64,000 nucleotides of DNA from Pontibacter russatus (GTDB lineage Bacteria; Bacteroidota; Bacteroidia; Cytophagales; Hymenobacteraceae): the NCBI RefSeq assembly GCF_009931655.1, contig NZ_CP047984.1:4295001-4359000 (forward strand). The letters are read 5' to 3'. Positions within the stretch are counted from its first letter, which is position 1. The number at the start of each line of letters is the position of its first letter. Of the stretch, positions 55,601 to 63,718 are shown piece after piece. The notes beneath the pieces were generated by a model. That model had not been told where the DNA came from. It ran no database searches and was given only the letters and a program-made list of their open reading frames with translations. The translations under genes were made by a program, and so were the position numbers.

Positions 55601-56037
55601 TTAAAGGCGCAGAAGTCTTTGATGAGGTGGGTGAAGGCGGCGTAGTTGGCGGGCAGCGGCACGATTCGCCCGTGCTGTATCTCCGCAATTTTCACGGAGG
55701 TCTTAAACTCGCCGTCTATATATAAATGGAAGTCGAGGTAGTCGGTGATGAGGAGGTTGTCCAAAGAGGCCCGGTAGCGGTCGAACTGCTCCTTCAGGGA
55801 TTTGCTGCCGAGCGCCACGCCAATGTCCTTGGCCTCTATATAGCCCACCGGTATGCTTTTGCGGGTGAGGATATAATCGGGGGCGCCGCAGGCCACGCGC
55901 GCCGGCTCGTTGGTGACCAGCACGTCGGGGGCCAGGGTTTCCAGCAGGTTCTGCAAGTCGCCGCGGTAGCTGTGCTCCCGGGAGATGCCAGTGTTGTAGC
56001 GGGTGGTGATGCGGTCTATATAGTCCTGAAGCGTCAT
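52687..56037 (-). CDS. Type ISP restriction-modification enzyme (nuclease + N6-adenine methyltransferase)
   Basis: This 1116-aa single-chain enzyme is taken from ATG 56037; an upstream extension to 56118 lacks conserved sequence. It has an N-terminal PD-(D/E)xK-type nuclease (D54, E68-A-K70), a helical coupler (about 100-330), an N6-methyltransferase core with DPATGTGTF (near 385) and NPPYSG (near 502), and a C-terminal target-recognition part. The end (YIGGYQPAQKWLKDRKGRQLNFDDILHYQKIIVAL) is typical of the LlaBIII-like ISP family. Residues about 989-1033 are extra and encoded by two REP-like hairpins inserted in frame. Bases 53500-54330 (about residues 570-845) are AT-rich against GC-rich flanks, a mosaic pattern. 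No separate specificity subunit is adjacent. Confidence 0.92.
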   Translation of the reverse strand: MTLQDYIDRITTRYNTGISREHSYRGDLQNLLETLAPDVLVTNEPARVACGAPDYILTRKSIPVGYIEAKDIGVALGSKSLKEQFDRYRASLDNLLITDYLDFHLYIDGEFKTSVKIAEIQHGRIVPLPANYAAFTHLIKDFCAFNGQTIKSSKKLAEMMAGKARMLADVIENALNSDEENQENSTLKDQMRAFQQVLMHDIKNREFADIYAQTIAYGMFAARLHDPTLPTFTRQEAAGLIPKTNPFLRTLFQYIAGYDLDSRIAWIVDGLADLFRATDVAALLKNFGKATQTHDPIIHFYETFLAEYDPKLRKARGVWYTPEPVVNFIVRAVDDILKTEFGLPQGLADTSKTKVTLKVPTHDKRFKAGQREYEQEVHKVQILDPATGTGTFLAEVVKHIYGRFKGQQGIWSNYVENHLIPRLNGFELLMASYAMAHLKLDLLLTETGYKPTRDQRFRVYLTNSLEEHHPDTGSLFATALANEANEANHIKRDTPVMVVIGNPPYSGESANKGEWISGLMEDYKKEPGGKVKLNEKNPKWINDDYVKFIRYGQHFIEKNGEGVLAFINPHGFLDNPTFRGMRWNLLKTYDKIYTIDLHGNSKKKETAPDGSADVNVFDIMQGVSINLFIKTGKKKADELGKVYHYDLYGKRELKYDFLFENSINSVPYTELETTAPNYFFIQKDFTIQDNYLQGFSVESLFLTLLLGPNSHRDDFAISFDREHAAVKINDLLNENLSTEFLRKKYGLADNRDWKFDSKRKTIKKSDKPIKCIYRPFDYRYMLYGEFAFDYHRPKINDELLRKENFAFITTRQTKEAFSAFLSKEPLGQHKIATPYDGSYIAPLYIYPENTGQTSIDERPARTPNLNKDIVKQIAAKLGLTFVPEKEAEGKVCFANNPDLRPEFRQTFAPIDLLDYIYAVLHSPTYRAKYKEFLKIDFPRVPYPASPDMFWQLVALGSELRQLHLLESPAVTDYITQYPEDGSNMIEKPRYAPDLAASEGPASVWGNDATTAEDVTRHSQSPRNSSGQVRTLRGLGRVYINDTQYFDGVPQTAWEFYIGGYQPAQKWLKDRKGRQLNFDDILHYQKIIVALTETDRLMQAIDKVDLEESAAAEAAPG
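52935..53064 (-). repeat. Two REP-like hairpins inserted in frame in the ISP gene
   Basis: On the minus strand, CCAGACCTCGCAG...CTGCGAGCGTCTGG (53064-53026) and CCAGACACTCGCAG...CTGCGAGGTCTTGG (52994-52935) are two divergent copies of one hairpin in the same orientation, separated by 31 bases. They replace the short loop that normally joins EKxRY and GRVYIN in this enzyme family. The added length is about 44 codons, without a frameshift. Confidence 0.75.
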
Positions 56038-56264
56038 GTGGGTCCGGTGTACAAGGGTGTTGGTTTGGTTTGCCCGGCGGGATGCTGTGCCCCGCGCCGA
56101 AGCCGTAGTAAGTTGCATATAAAACCCGCTTTATGCAAGAACTGCGATGTTTGCGCGGGAGACCCGGCTATCGGTTGGGGAAGGCAGGGCTATATATGGC
56201 CGGAGGGTTTGTCTGGATCTTCTCGAGGGACCCTACCCCCAGGATTTACAGGGTTGGTAGGCAA

Positions 56265-56313
56265 AAACAACAAAGCAGGCTTCAGGATGAAGTGCCATCC
56301 CAAAGCCTGCCTT
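56265..56313 (-). terminator. Terminator of the small membrane protein gene
   Basis: On the minus strand GCAGGCTT-tg-GGATG pairs with CATCC-tg-AAGCCTGC and is followed by TTTGTTGTTTTTG. It lies just downstream of the stop at 56341. Confidence 0.8.
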
Positions 56314-56340
56314 ACCCTTGACAGATTATATATAAAGCGT

Positions 56341-56574
56341 TTAGCTTCTCACCGGAATCGGCTGCGGCTTCATCTTCGGCCGGAGCAGGAGCCAGGCCAG
56401 CGTCCCGAAAACAGTGCCGGAAAAGAAGGTCAGGCCGGTAATCACCCAGCCGTTGAGGCCGCGCTGCTCGGCATCGTTGTACACCCAGGTCAGGATAAAC
56501 GCAAGCAGCAGCATATACACGCCGATGATGGCCATAAAGATCAGGTTCGGTATATCGATTGTCGTCAGTTCCAT
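56341..56574 (-). CDS. Small two-helix membrane protein
   Basis: This 77-aa protein has two hydrophobic segments (about 11-30 and 44-64) joined by the polar loop YNDAEQRGLNGW and ends in a short basic-proline tail (RPKMKPQPIPVRS). The loop resembles that of small PLDc_N-type or phage-shock-like Bacteroidota membrane proteins, but no function is known. It has an ordinary ATG and its own terminator. Confidence 0.7.
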   Translation of the reverse strand: MELTTIDIPNLIFMAIIGVYMLLLAFILTWVYNDAEQRGLNGWVITGLTFFSGTVFGTLAWLLLRPKMKPQPIPVRS

Positions 56575-57065
56575 GTCATTTTCTGTTAATTGTATCCAAT
56601 GCAGCTGCCAAAGAAGCAGCTCTGCTTTATATAAACCGAAATCAGAAGCGAATGTTTAGCACTATGTAAAGAAGGAGATGGTATAATACAGAGTATATAG
56701 GATTTGCCGTTGCATTTTATGAAAAATACAGTCTGTTAGATGCCCCCTGTATAATTGCATTGGCTGCGACAGGCTTTTGCGCGGAGGCTATATACCCCGT
56801 GCGGACGCACATGTTTACATGCTGGCGGTGGACCCGATTGCACTCATTTTACCTTCAGGAAGTAGCTCAGCGCTGCCGCGAGACTATTTTTGTCCCCCTT
56901 TGAAGGGGGTGAGGGGGATGATGACACCTGCGAACAATCACGTGAGGGGTGTAATTACAACGACTTTGTCATCAAGCCAGAGCAGCTGAGGTACGTCCGG
57001 CCGCCTCTCATCCCCCTGCCCCCTTCAAAGGGGGACTTGCTCACAGTTGCGTAAGTACTATCATT
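56575..57065. other. Intergenic region with a 145-bp inverted-repeat element
   Basis: Apart from the element at 56892-57036 nothing is seen. The upstream half is AT-rich and should contain the promoter of the small membrane protein gene (minus). Confidence 0.5.
56892..57036. mobile_element. 145-bp nested-palindrome element (GTCCCCCTTTGAAGGGGG arms)
   Basis: Two arms of about 30 bp (56892-56921 and 57007-57036) are inverted copies of GTCCCCCTTTGAAGGGGG followed by AGGGGGATGA, with few mismatches. Each arm carries its own palindrome, CCCCCTTTGAAGGGGG. The design equals that of the 285-bp element but the sequence differs. No coding capacity. Confidence 0.7.
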
Positions 57066-58466
57066 TCAGCGCACCCCTGCCGCCTGCGGTTTGTCGTGCT
57101 GGGCTAGCAGCAACCGCAGGATATGGGTGAGGTACGAGCCGCTCTCGGGGCCAAAAAAACTCATGCTTCGCGTCTCGTACTCGTCCAGGTCGTAATGCTC
57201 TTCCGGGGTGATGTAGCCGACATAGCCGCCGTTGAAACTGGTAGCCACCACCTCCAGGTCCTCCTGTGCGGCGGTATGCTCCAACTCATCCATAAACTCC
57301 CCCGAATAATCAGCCGGAGCGCCCAGCAGCACAATATCTCCTATTTGCAGGCTGGTGACGTAGGCGGGATGCTTCCCGAACACCCAATTGAAGAGAAAAG
57401 GGGCCAGCCGGAGGTTTGTGCTGAGGCGCCACTGCGGCTCCGGCAGCAGCAGCGGCACGCGGTTGTAGCCGAGTGTATACACATAATCGGTTTTCACTTC
57501 GTGCAGCTCGCGGCGTAGGATCGTAGCCAGGCGCTCGCCCACTTCCGCTGTGCTCGCAAACGTAGCGCCATCAAAATAAACGGCGCTGTGGCTGCCCACG
57601 GCTCCCGCCGAGAAAGCCGCGAAATCCATCCGTTCTTCCAGTTCGTCCACCAGCACGCCGGGGTAGTCGCGGGAGAGGATGGGCTGCATGGAGGGCAGGA
57701 TGGTGGGGTGGGCCGAGAAAAAAGAAAGCACCGCCGCCGTGCCGTCCGGCCGCTCGAACCGGATAAAGCGCAGCTCCGTGTCCCGGTCCTCGCGCGATTC
57801 GGTGAGGCGGTTTTTGACGAGGCTGGCGGCATTGGCGCTGCCGTAGCCGACTTTGGTGGGTTCGAGGTTTTGCCTGGCCAGCTGGATGCTCTCCACAATC
57901 TGCTGCGCCAGCTGTTGCACAAGTTCCTCATCGTACTTGCCAGACATGATTTTGATACCCGGCTTGCGGCCCCAGCCACCAAAGCTGGTGTGGCTGTGGG
58001 TGGCCGAGAGGTAGACCTGCTCCGGTTTCAGGCCCAGTGCCGGGTAGCATTTCTCCAGTTCCTGCAGCACCAGCATGGGCGTAATCAGCATATCCAGCGC
58101 CACGTAATACGCCTCCGTCTGCCCGTTGTCGAAAGCGAACGTGCGCACCCAGGCCGAGTCATGCACCTGCTCGTATTCCATGCCCAGCCGCTTGCCGTAG
58201 CCCGCCAGCGGCGTGGGGGCCGGGGGCGTGATGTTCACCTTCGCCCAGCCCACCTGCAGCGTGTCGGCGGTGGTAACGGTGGCCGGGTGGCTTTCCAGGT
58301 TTTGGAGGGTTGCTTCATAGTATTCGCTTTGCTCGTAAGGCCTGCGGTCGATGCGCTGCACCACGCAGGCGGGCAGCAAGAGCAGCAATAGTAGCCAGTA
58401 CCAGCGCGAGACAGGCTTTTTCTCAGGGACAGTTTTCAGCGTGTGTAACAAATGATGATTCGGCAA
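57066..58466 (-). CDS. Neutral/alkaline ceramidase-like lipoprotein
   Basis: This roughly 466-aa protein has an N-terminal hydrophobic segment with a lipobox (LLLLPAC) and the N-terminal domain of neutral/alkaline non-lysosomal ceramidase: VGWAKVNITPPAPTPLAGYG, the zinc-site motif ATHSHTSFGGWG and the later SFFSAHPT. It lacks the C-terminal domain of full ceramidases. The only initiation codons are TTGs (58466 or 58451); a TAGCTTTG box overlaps the first, so the shorter start is possible. It may hydrolyse an amide of a lipid such as a sphingolipid or N-acyl compound in the periplasm. Confidence 0.85.
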   Translation of the reverse strand: MPNHHLLHTLKTVPEKKPVSRWYWLLLLLLLPACVVQRIDRRPYEQSEYYEATLQNLESHPATVTTADTLQVGWAKVNITPPAPTPLAGYGKRLGMEYEQVHDSAWVRTFAFDNGQTEAYYVALDMLITPMLVLQELEKCYPALGLKPEQVYLSATHSHTSFGGWGRKPGIKIMSGKYDEELVQQLAQQIVESIQLARQNLEPTKVGYGSANAASLVKNRLTESREDRDTELRFIRFERPDGTAAVLSFFSAHPTILPSMQPILSRDYPGVLVDELEERMDFAAFSAGAVGSHSAVYFDGATFASTAEVGERLATILRRELHEVKTDYVYTLGYNRVPLLLPEPQWRLSTNLRLAPFLFNWVFGKHPAYVTSLQIGDIVLLGAPADYSGEFMDELEHTAAQEDLEVVATSFNGGYVGYITPEEHYDLDEYETRSMSFFGPESGSYLTHILRLLLAQHDKPQAAGVR

Positions 58467-58584
58467 AGCTACAGCTTAACAGCAAATAAGGAGCCGTGTT
58501 TCCAGATGTCGTGGAAATTCACAATGGTCGCATCCATGGGGTTACTCTTTCTTTACAACGTAGGCCAGGAAATAGAATCATATG

Positions 58585-58734
58585 GAAGCTGTTTAGCGTT
58601 TTCAATAAATCGATGCATGATGCCCTTGCTGCGTGTTCTCACCAGCAAGAATCTGTTGGTGAAAGTACAGTTGTCGGTGAAAACACCAACAACGGCAGGT
58701 GTTGACACTAAAACCGAAAACGCTAAACAGCTTC
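58585..58734. mobile_element. 150-bp MITE-like inverted-repeat element, copy 2
   Basis: Perfect 19-bp terminal inverted repeats (GAAGCTGTTTAGCGTTTTC and its complement at 58716-58734) enclose the same two internal hairpins as copy 1 at 6642-6791. The two are the same length, with about 13 mismatches and no gaps. Because its ends are perfect, this is the better-preserved copy. No transposase gene and no obvious target duplication. Confidence 0.8.
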
Positions 58735-58804
58735 ATACTACCATTTGAAGGGCTATATCATAAGTGAGCGTCTGCCCAACGGCTCGAAGCGAAACTGTTT
58801 CCAG

Positions 58805-58905
58805 TTTTTCCTTGAGGCGCCTTGTAAGTGATGTGGTGCCGAACGCAGAGAGGCAGCCCGTAGCGGAGCGAGGGCAACTTCACTTACACAGCGCTGAGAG
58901 GGAAA
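58805..58905. other. Large imperfect stem-loop
   Basis: TTTTTCC..GCGC..TGTAAGTGA (58805-58831) pairs imperfectly with TCACTTACA..GCGC..GGGAAAA (58880-58905). The 9-bp TGTAAGTGA/TCACTTACA part is perfect. The loop (about 48 bases) contains GTAGCGGAGCGAGGG. It could be a structured RNA, a repeat or a plasmid-like remnant. Confidence 0.4.
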
Positions 58906-59177
58906 ACGAGGCCTCTCGGCCCGAGAGCACCAATGCCAGCTATAGAACTTAAGAGTTGTAGGGCCCGCAGGGATATGCTGAAGAAAGAAGAGAAGGCAGA
59001 ATAATTGCAGACTTCACGCTACTTAAGGCAATATACCTTAAATTTGGCGTTTCGATAACCCAGGCAAAACTTTAAAACCAGGCGGCAGGGCGGGGCGGCC
59101 ATATATAATTCCTTTGCACGGGCACAGCAGCCTACATCCCGCTCATCATACAACCGTCTTCAGTATCAGCATTCTAT

Positions 59178-61436
59178 ATGGAACAAAACCTTGACCACCT
59201 TTTAAAAATCGCCACCGAGCTTTCCATCACCATCAAGCAGGTAGAGGCCACGGCCGCCCTGCTCGACGAGGGAGCGACGGTGCCTTTCCTTTCCCGTTAC
59301 CGCAAAGAGGCCACCGGCTCGCTCGACGAAGTGCAGATTGCCGCCATCCGCGACAGGATGGAGCAGCTGCGCGAACTCGACAAGCGCCGCGAGAGCATCC
59401 TCAAATCCATCCGCGACCAGGAGAAGCTGACGCCGGAGCTGGAGGCGCAGATCATGGCTGCCGAAAACATGGCCCGGCTGGAGGACATCTACCTGCCTTA
59501 CAAGCCAAAGCGCCGCACCCGTGCCACCATCGCCCGCGAAAAAGGACTGGAGCCGCTGGCGCAGCGCTTGTTTGAGCAGGAGAACTTCGATGTAAAAACC
59601 GAGGCCGCCAATTATATATCCGAGGAGAAAGAGGTAAAGGACGCCGAGGAGGCCTTGGCCGGAGCACGCGACATCATGGCCGAGTGGATGAACGAGAATG
59701 CCGAGGCGAGAGCTGCCATGCGCCAGCTTTTCGAAAAGAAGGGCGTGTTCAAGAGCCGCGTGATGATGGGCAAGGAGGAAGAAGGCCAGAAGTTCAAGGA
59801 TTACTTTGAGTGGGAGGAGCCAATTGAGAAAGCGCCGTCGCACCGGATACTGGCCATGCGCCGCGGCGAAACAGAAATGGTGCTGATGCTGAGCGCGCAG
59901 CCCGAAGAGGAAGCGGCCCTGGCGAAGCTGGAGGATATGTTCGTGAAAGGCCACAACGCCGCCTCCGAGCAGGTGCGTATGGCGGCGAAGGAATGCTACA
60001 AGCGCCTGCTGAAGCTGAGCATGGAAACAGAAGTGCGCCTGAGTTCCAAAAAGCGGGCCGACGAGGAAGCCATCCGCGTGTTTGCCGACAACCTGCGCCA
60101 GTTGCTGCTCTCTTCGCCGCTCGGACAGAAAACGGTGCTGGCCTTAGACCCCGGCTTCCGGACCGGCTGCAAACTGGTGGTGCTGGACAAGCAGGGCAAG
60201 CTGCTGCACAACGACACCATCTACCCGCACACCGGCCAGGGCAAAGCGCTGGATGCCGCGCAGAACGTGAAGTACCTGGTAGACAGATATGAAGTGGAAG
60301 CCCTGGCCATCGGCAACGGAACGGCCAGCCGCGAGACAGAGGCGTTTGTAAAAGGCCTGAATCTGCCGAAATCCGTGCAGGTGGTGATGGTGAATGAAAG
60401 CGGCGCTTCCATCTACTCTGCCTCTGACGTTGCCCGCGAAGAGTTCCCGGACCAGGACGTGACCGTGCGCGGCGCGGTGTCCATCGGCCGCCGCCTGATG
60501 GACCCGCTGGCCGAACTGGTGAAAATCGACCCGAAATCCATTGGCGTGGGCCAGTACCAGCACGACGTGGACCAATCGGCGCTGAAGCACTCGCTGGATG
60601 ACGTGGTGATGAGCTGCGTGAACGCCGTGGGCGTGGAAGTGAACACCGCCAGCAAGCAACTGCTGACCTACGTTTCCGGCCTCGGACCGGCGCTGGCGCA
60701 GAACATCGTGGAGTACCGCAACCAGAACGGCCCTTTCAAAACCCGTACGGAACTGAAAAAAGTAGCCCGTTTAGGCGACAAAGCCTTTGAGCAGGCGGCA
60801 GGCTTCCTCCGCATCCGCGATGCGAAGAATCCGCTCGATGCCTCTGCCGTACACCCGGAAAGCTACCCGATTGTGGAGCAGATGGCCAAAGACCTGGGCG
60901 TCACGGTGCAGGACCTGATCAAGATCGATGAGCTGCGCAAGAAAATCAACCTGAAAAATTACGTAACCGATAAAGTGGGGCTGCCCACGCTGCAGGACAT
61001 CGTGAGCGAGCTGTCAAAACCCGGCCGCGACCCGCGCGAGACCTACGAGGCCTTCAGTTTCACGGAAGGCGTGAACGAGGTGAAAGACCTGCGGGCGGGC
61101 ATGAAGCTGCCGGGCATCGTGACCAACATCACCGCCTTCGGCGCCTTCGTGGACATTGGCGTACACCAGGACGGCCTGGTTCACGTGAGCCACCTCTCCG
61201 ACCGCTTCGTGAGCAACCCGCATGACGTGGTGAAAGTAGGGCAGAAAGTGGAGGTGACGGTGATGGAAGTGGACGAGGCCCGCAAGCGCATCTCCCTCAG
61301 CATGAAAAGCGACCCAACGGCCACCCGGCCTGCCGGTGGCGGCGGTGCCAACAAAAAAAGCGGTGCCAAAAAAGAGGAGGAGCCGCTGGATGATTTCCAG
61401 GCCAAGCTTGCCAAACTGAAGGGCATGTTCAAGTAA
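59178..61436 (+). CDS. tex: Tex-family transcription accessory RNA-binding protein
   Basis: This 752-aa protein has the full Tex layout: N-terminal helical domain (ATVPFLSRYRKEATGSLDE, YLPYKPKRRTRATIAREKGLEPLA), YqgF/RNase-H-like domain (about 320-450, VLALDPGFRTGCKLVVLD), helix-hairpin-helix repeats (about 490-560, VGVEVNTASKQLLTYVSGLGPALA) and an S1 RNA-binding domain (about 641-712, GIVTNITAFGAFVDIGVHQDGLVHVSHLSDRF). The lysine/glycine-rich tail precedes a short acidic end. Tex is a conserved cytoplasmic factor affecting transcription and RNA metabolism. It is monocistronic, with a strong terminator 12 bases after the stop. Confidence 0.97.
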   Translation: MEQNLDHLLKIATELSITIKQVEATAALLDEGATVPFLSRYRKEATGSLDEVQIAAIRDRMEQLRELDKRRESILKSIRDQEKLTPELEAQIMAAENMARLEDIYLPYKPKRRTRATIAREKGLEPLAQRLFEQENFDVKTEAANYISEEKEVKDAEEALAGARDIMAEWMNENAEARAAMRQLFEKKGVFKSRVMMGKEEEGQKFKDYFEWEEPIEKAPSHRILAMRRGETEMVLMLSAQPEEEAALAKLEDMFVKGHNAASEQVRMAAKECYKRLLKLSMETEVRLSSKKRADEEAIRVFADNLRQLLLSSPLGQKTVLALDPGFRTGCKLVVLDKQGKLLHNDTIYPHTGQGKALDAAQNVKYLVDRYEVEALAIGNGTASRETEAFVKGLNLPKSVQVVMVNESGASIYSASDVAREEFPDQDVTVRGAVSIGRRLMDPLAELVKIDPKSIGVGQYQHDVDQSALKHSLDDVVMSCVNAVGVEVNTASKQLLTYVSGLGPALAQNIVEYRNQNGPFKTRTELKKVARLGDKAFEQAAGFLRIRDAKNPLDASAVHPESYPIVEQMAKDLGVTVQDLIKIDELRKKINLKNYVTDKVGLPTLQDIVSELSKPGRDPRETYEAFSFTEGVNEVKDLRAGMKLPGIVTNITAFGAFVDIGVHQDGLVHVSHLSDRFVSNPHDVVKVGQKVEVTVMEVDEARKRISLSMKSDPTATRPAGGGGANKKSGAKKEEEPLDDFQAKLAKLKGMFK

Positions 61437-61448
61437 ACGAGAAGTCCC

Positions 61449-61498
61449 TATATGAAGAAGGCCCTGCATGGTTGACGTGCAGGGCCTTCTTCATATAT
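61449..61498 (+). terminator. Terminator of tex
   Basis: A perfect 20-bp stem (TATATGAAGAAGGCCCTGCA and its complement) closes a 10-base loop. The following bases are AT-rich. Confidence 0.85.
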
Positions 61499-61789
61499 AA
61501 TACTATTGGCATTTGGGTTTTATGCATACGCATACTCGCTGTGCAACTATACTCCAACCACCCCTGCCCCTCCTTGTCAAAGGAGGGGAGTCTGCTGCTA
61601 CTTCCTATAACTTTAAAGACTATAGTTGAATATATAGCTATCGAAATCAACCCATCATATATACCCATATATAAGCAGGCGTTTGCCATGATGAATGAAG
61701 AAGCAGTAGTAAGAAAAGCTCCCCTCCTTGGACAAGGAGGGGCAGGGGTGGTTGGATAGATATGCTAAACTCATTTGATATTAGTATAA
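61498..61789. mobile_element. 292-bp nested-palindrome element, copy B
   Basis: It shares end repeats, palindromic arms (CCCCTGCCCCTCC and its complement, with CCTCCTTGGACAAGGAGG), the internal segment AGACTATAGTT and overall length with 48841-49125. Point changes and small gaps distinguish it. Its left end coincides with the last base of the tex terminator stem, so it inserted right behind that gene. Confidence 0.75.
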
Positions 61790-62015
61790 GTCTCTGTTAC
61801 GCAGGCTAGGCGGTTTATATATGAACCCGCGTAATAACACGATGACTGATAAACCGTCCCTGCGATGAGAAGGCGTAATATAAGCATGTGAAGGAACTGC
61901 CGTACGCACTCTTTCCGCATCAGGCATCCATCCTTCAAAAGTTTAACCGCATTGCGTTTTCGCGCAGCCATTGCAGTTAGAGCGCCGTATGAGTTTAGAT
62001 ACTTCTAACCTGAAA

Positions 62016-63191
62016 ATGAAACGCTTCTATATGCGATTGCAAAAATTAAGCTGCCTGCTGTTTATAGCGCTGTTGCTCGGCTGTTCCGGGACGGCCGATG
62101 CACAATATGAACTGAAAGATGCCTATCCCGGCGTGGAGATCAACGACCCGGTGGAGGCCGTTTCGGTGAACGCCGGGCAGGGCCGCCTGTATGTGGTGGA
62201 TCAGGAGGGAAAGATCTTCTGGCTCCCGGAGGATAACGCAGCCAATGCAAAGCCCATGCTGTTTCTCGACATCTCTGACCGGGTGGCGGCAGGCGGCGAG
62301 ATGGGCCTGCTGGGCCTCGCCTTTCACCCCGACTTCCAGAAGAACGGCTATTTCTATGTCAACTACACCACCGACGACCCACTGCAGACCCGAATCTCCC
62401 GGTTCAAAGCTCCGACAGATGGCAAGGGGCAGGCGGACCCTAAGAGCGAAACGATCCTGCTCACCTACGACCAGCCTTACCGCAACCACAATGGGGGCAA
62501 GGTGGTTTTTGGCCCTGATGGCTATTTATATATCGCCGTGGGCGACGGCGGCAGTGGCGGCGACCCGCAGAACAACGGCCAGGACCGGACAACGCTGCTG
62601 GGCAAAATCCTCCGCATCGACTTGAACACCGCATCCGGCAACCGCAAATACGGCATCCCGCCCGACAACCCTTACGCCAGCAACACCAAAGGCTTCCGCG
62701 AGGAGATATACGCCTACGGCCTCCGCAACCCCTGGAGAATCTCGTTTGACGAGGAGACGGGCCGCCTGTGGGCCGCCGATGTGGGGCAGAACAAGATTGA
62801 GGAGGTAGACATCATCGTGAGCGGCGGCAACTACGGCTGGCGCATCATGGAGGCCTCCGACTGCTTCAAACCCTCCGCCAACTGCGACACAACGGGCCTG
62901 ATTCTGCCCGTACACGAGTACACCCACGACGACGGCGTCTCCATCACCGGCGGCTTTGTGTACCGGGGCAAGGCCATACCCGAACTGCAGGGCAAGTATA
63001 TATATGCCGATTATGCCAGTGGCAAGGTGTGGGCGCTCAGCGTAAACGAGGATGGCAAAAAGACCGCCAATACGCTGCTGCTCACCACCGGCTTCCCCGT
63101 CTCCGCCTTCGGCGAAGACAGGAACCAGGAGTTGCTCCTGCTGAACTACGGCGAGGGCAAACTGCTGCGCTTGCACCGAAAAGCGAATTAG
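62016..63191 (+). CDS. PQQ-type glucose/sorbosone dehydrogenase lipoprotein
   Basis: This 391-aa protein is started at ATG 62016, which gives a lipoprotein signal (MKRFYMRLQKLSCLLFIALL, lipobox LLGC); TTG 61971 would add 15 residues without one. The six-bladed propeller of soluble glucose/aldose sugar dehydrogenases is clear: GLLGLAFHPDFQKNGYFYVNYT, NHNGGKVVFGPDGYLYIAVGDGG, YGLRNPWRISFD and GGNYGWRIMEASDCF. It oxidises aldose sugars with PQQ in the periplasm. Unlike the large homologue at 49229 it has no cytochrome domain. It is apparently monocistronic. Confidence 0.92.
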   Translation: MKRFYMRLQKLSCLLFIALLLGCSGTADAQYELKDAYPGVEINDPVEAVSVNAGQGRLYVVDQEGKIFWLPEDNAANAKPMLFLDISDRVAAGGEMGLLGLAFHPDFQKNGYFYVNYTTDDPLQTRISRFKAPTDGKGQADPKSETILLTYDQPYRNHNGGKVVFGPDGYLYIAVGDGGSGGDPQNNGQDRTTLLGKILRIDLNTASGNRKYGIPPDNPYASNTKGFREEIYAYGLRNPWRISFDEETGRLWAADVGQNKIEEVDIIVSGGNYGWRIMEASDCFKPSANCDTTGLILPVHEYTHDDGVSITGGFVYRGKAIPELQGKYIYADYASGKVWALSVNEDGKKTANTLLLTTGFPVSAFGEDRNQELLLLNYGEGKLLRLHRKAN

Positions 63192-63718
63192 ATCCAGGCC
63201 AAGTCGCGTGCCGGCAACCATGCGGTGCGGAGTCTGGCATCGCGCATTAGAATACAGGCGGCTTCTGTGAGAGCAGGAGCCGCCTGCGCGTTTATGAAAC
63301 CAGGTTGCTATATATAACCGATTGTTATTTGATGCTTTAGCTCCCATTCAGCCTTCGTGACGTCAGCTTCAGGAAAAGCGTAGTGCTGTTTCGAATTTCT
63401 TGATCAGGAACTTTGTCTTGAGCGAATCTCCTAATCCCCGTGCATGCTTATATATGGGGATTCTCTGAAGTTGGCGGCACTGGGAATGGGTTATGCTTCA
63501 ACATTGAAAGCAAATCGACCTGTGATTTAAAAATTAGTGAAGCCCCGCTTAAAGAAGGTGCAGCGATGCCATGTTCAGCGATGTCCAACGTAAGCATAGA
63601 GAAGAACCGCTATGCAGACAAGCATATTCTGGCAATGTATAGGTAAATACTGGCTACGGGCACTTGCCAAACAACACTGGTGCGCCATTTGCTTTCCTTC
63701 AGGTTTTAAGCGAAAAAG
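63192..63718. other. Intergenic region, 0.5 kb
   Basis: It contains a terminator-like hairpin at 63255-63286. A short frame at 63440-63646 has no recognisable feature. The last 60 bases lead into the lipoprotein gene at 63719. Confidence 0.4.
63255..63286 (+). terminator. Probable terminator of the sugar dehydrogenase gene
   Basis: CAGGCGGCT-t-CTG pairs with CAG-g-AGCCGCCTG around a 6-base loop, 64 bases past the stop, followed by only a short T-run. Function is inferred from position. Confidence 0.6.

Larger units (their letters stand above)
58467..59177. other. Intergenic region between divergent ceramidase and tex genes
   Basis: It holds the second 150-bp inverted-repeat element (58585-58734) and a large imperfect hairpin (58805-58905). 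Near tex an ATTCCTTTGC sequence (59107-59116) is one base off a -7 box but has no clear -33 partner. No gene is seen. Confidence 0.5.
61437..62015. other. Intergenic region after tex with the second 290-bp element
   Basis: It contains the tex terminator, the mobile-element-like repeat at 61498-61789 and about 220 bases before the sugar dehydrogenase start. No gene is seen. Open frames over the repeat are judged spurious. Confidence 0.5.

Noticed and set aside
54328..55725. A 465-codon open frame antisense to the ISP gene
   Set aside because: It is a mirror of GC-rich codons in the real gene, which has intact nuclease and methyltransferase motifs. The antisense product has no recognisable domain.
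58452..58748. 98-codon frame across the second 150-bp element
   Set aside because: The equivalent frame is not open in copy 1 and the element is palindromic, so it is not a gene.
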